Shown here: positions 5,439 through 5,844 of the stretch, piece by piece
Layout: each line of letters opens with the position of its first letter
Numbering within the stretch: the first letter of the stretch is position 1
Translations under genes and position numbers: made by a program
Source of the DNA: an uncultured Pseudomonadota bacterium
GTDB taxonomy: Bacteria; Lernaellota; Lernaellaia; Lernaellales; Lernaellaceae
Assembly: GCA_937967875.1 (NCBI GenBank)
Contig: CALBTQ010000398.1
Coordinates: 1-5,844, forward strand
Length of the DNA: 5,844 bases
Direction: 5' to 3'
The notes under the pieces: generated by a model
Told to the model about the DNA's origin: nothing
Database searches by the model: none
Seen by the model: the letters and a program-made list of their open reading frames with translations, nothing else

Positions 5439-5844
5439 ATGCGTGGCGAACAATCAATCATGTATTCAATTGCAGCATAATAATATCCATCTACCGCCCC
5501 GCCATTCCGCATGTAGTCCAGCACCAACTTCCCGTCCGTATCGACCCACCAAGTAAACTCGTGATCGCCGTCGATGTTTTGCAGCCGGTACGATGCCGGT
5601 AGCGCCGCCGATCCGGTGGAGCCGGAATAGAATCCGCCCTTGAACGTATTTACGGCCGGGACAACCAGATAGTCCGCGCCGTCCGCGCCGTGGACTTCAT
5701 AGTCATAGCTGTCGTCGCTCGAATCTTCCTTTCCCGGCATTCGGTAGTAAATGTCGCTTAGTTCCCAATGCAAAGCGTAACTGTATTCGAGGTAAACCAC
5801 GCGCCGCAACATCCCGGCGCTGTCAAAGTTGTCCGCCGTGATGC
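5432..5844 (-). CDS. Tyr-rich hypothetical protein, 5'-truncated by the window edge
   Basis: The frame stays open from the right edge (first full codon 5842) to TGA 5434-5432, giving 136 residues. ATG 5812 is only an internal Met, because the codons before it (ITADNFDSAG) continue the same style. The sequence is rich in Tyr, Asp and Gly (VVYLEYSYALHWELSDIYYR, DDSYDYEV, DGYYYAAIEYMI) with alternating polar and aromatic residues, which points to a beta-rich extracytoplasmic protein. The order EFTWWVDTDGKLVLDYMRN near residues 95-112 resembles a beta-hairpin, and a single Cys131 is near the end. Family not recognised; the N-terminus that would show a signal peptide is outside the window. GC content rises again compared with the neighbouring lipoprotein gene. 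Confidence 0.75.
   Translation of the reverse strand, partial: ITADNFDSAGMLRRVVYLEYSYALHWELSDIYYRMPGKEDSSDDSYDYEVHGADGADYLVVPAVNTFKGGFYSGSTGSAALPASYRLQNIDGDHEFTWWVDTDGKLVLDYMRNGGAVDGYYYAAIEYMIDCSPRIY

Noticed and set aside
5182..5457. 91-residue minus-strand open frame opposite the lipoprotein gene
   Set aside because: No ribosome site and no recognisable features; the plus strand has a complete lipoprotein signal, promoter and ribosome site.
1..5844. CRISPR array, tRNA, rRNA, transposase, retron or toxin-antitoxin system with known motifs
   Set aside because: None seen on either strand: no regularly spaced direct repeats beyond the coding 21-bp units, no cloverleaf with T-loop, no DDE/reverse-transcriptase motifs.

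Overview
The window looks like one end of a metagenome-assembled contig from a GC-rich Gram-negative bacterium. Lipoprotein and Sec signal peptides, a periplasmic peptidoglycan amidase, C/G-ending codons and small Cys-rich lipoproteins fit a deltaproteobacteria- or Myxococcota-like lineage, but no phylogenetic marker is present and I would not name a phylum firmly. Positions 1-47 are not genomic: they match the Illumina TruSeq read-2/i7 adapter with an 8-base index in it. Biology starts at position 48.

Region 48-1764 (+) holds two tandem paralogues of an unrecognised membrane protein. Each has a Pro-rich linker, a conserved juxtamembrane motif, two adjacent transmembrane helices and a conserved C-terminal domain. 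The second copy keeps an intact N-terminal CxxC...CxxC zinc ribbon. The first copy is cut at its 5' end by the contig start.

Region 1758-4656 (-) is a compact operon, read right to left. Its members are a cytosolic two-domain protein of unknown function, an Ntn-hydrolase isoaspartyl peptidase/L-asparaginase, and an exported N-acetylmuramoyl-L-alanine amidase whose TTG start lies inside the end of the peptidase gene. A good sigma70-type promoter (TTGACA, 18 bp, TAAGAT) at 4755-4726 drives it and fixes the start of the first gene at 4656. The operon's last gene and the second membrane gene converge and overlap by 7 nt.

Region about 4740-5460 is visibly more AT-rich. It contains a 67-residue tail-anchored-like membrane protein (-) and, divergent to it across 44 bp, a 110-residue Cys-rich lipoprotein (+). 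The lipoprotein has a near-consensus promoter that overlaps the other gene's start. The lipoprotein gene converges on a partial Tyr-rich gene (-) that runs off the right edge, again with a 7-nt overlap of identical sequence.

No rRNA, tRNA, CRISPR array, transposase or known defence system is visible. The most plausible new biology is the tandem zinc-ribbon membrane pair and the unknown-peptidase-amidase operon.
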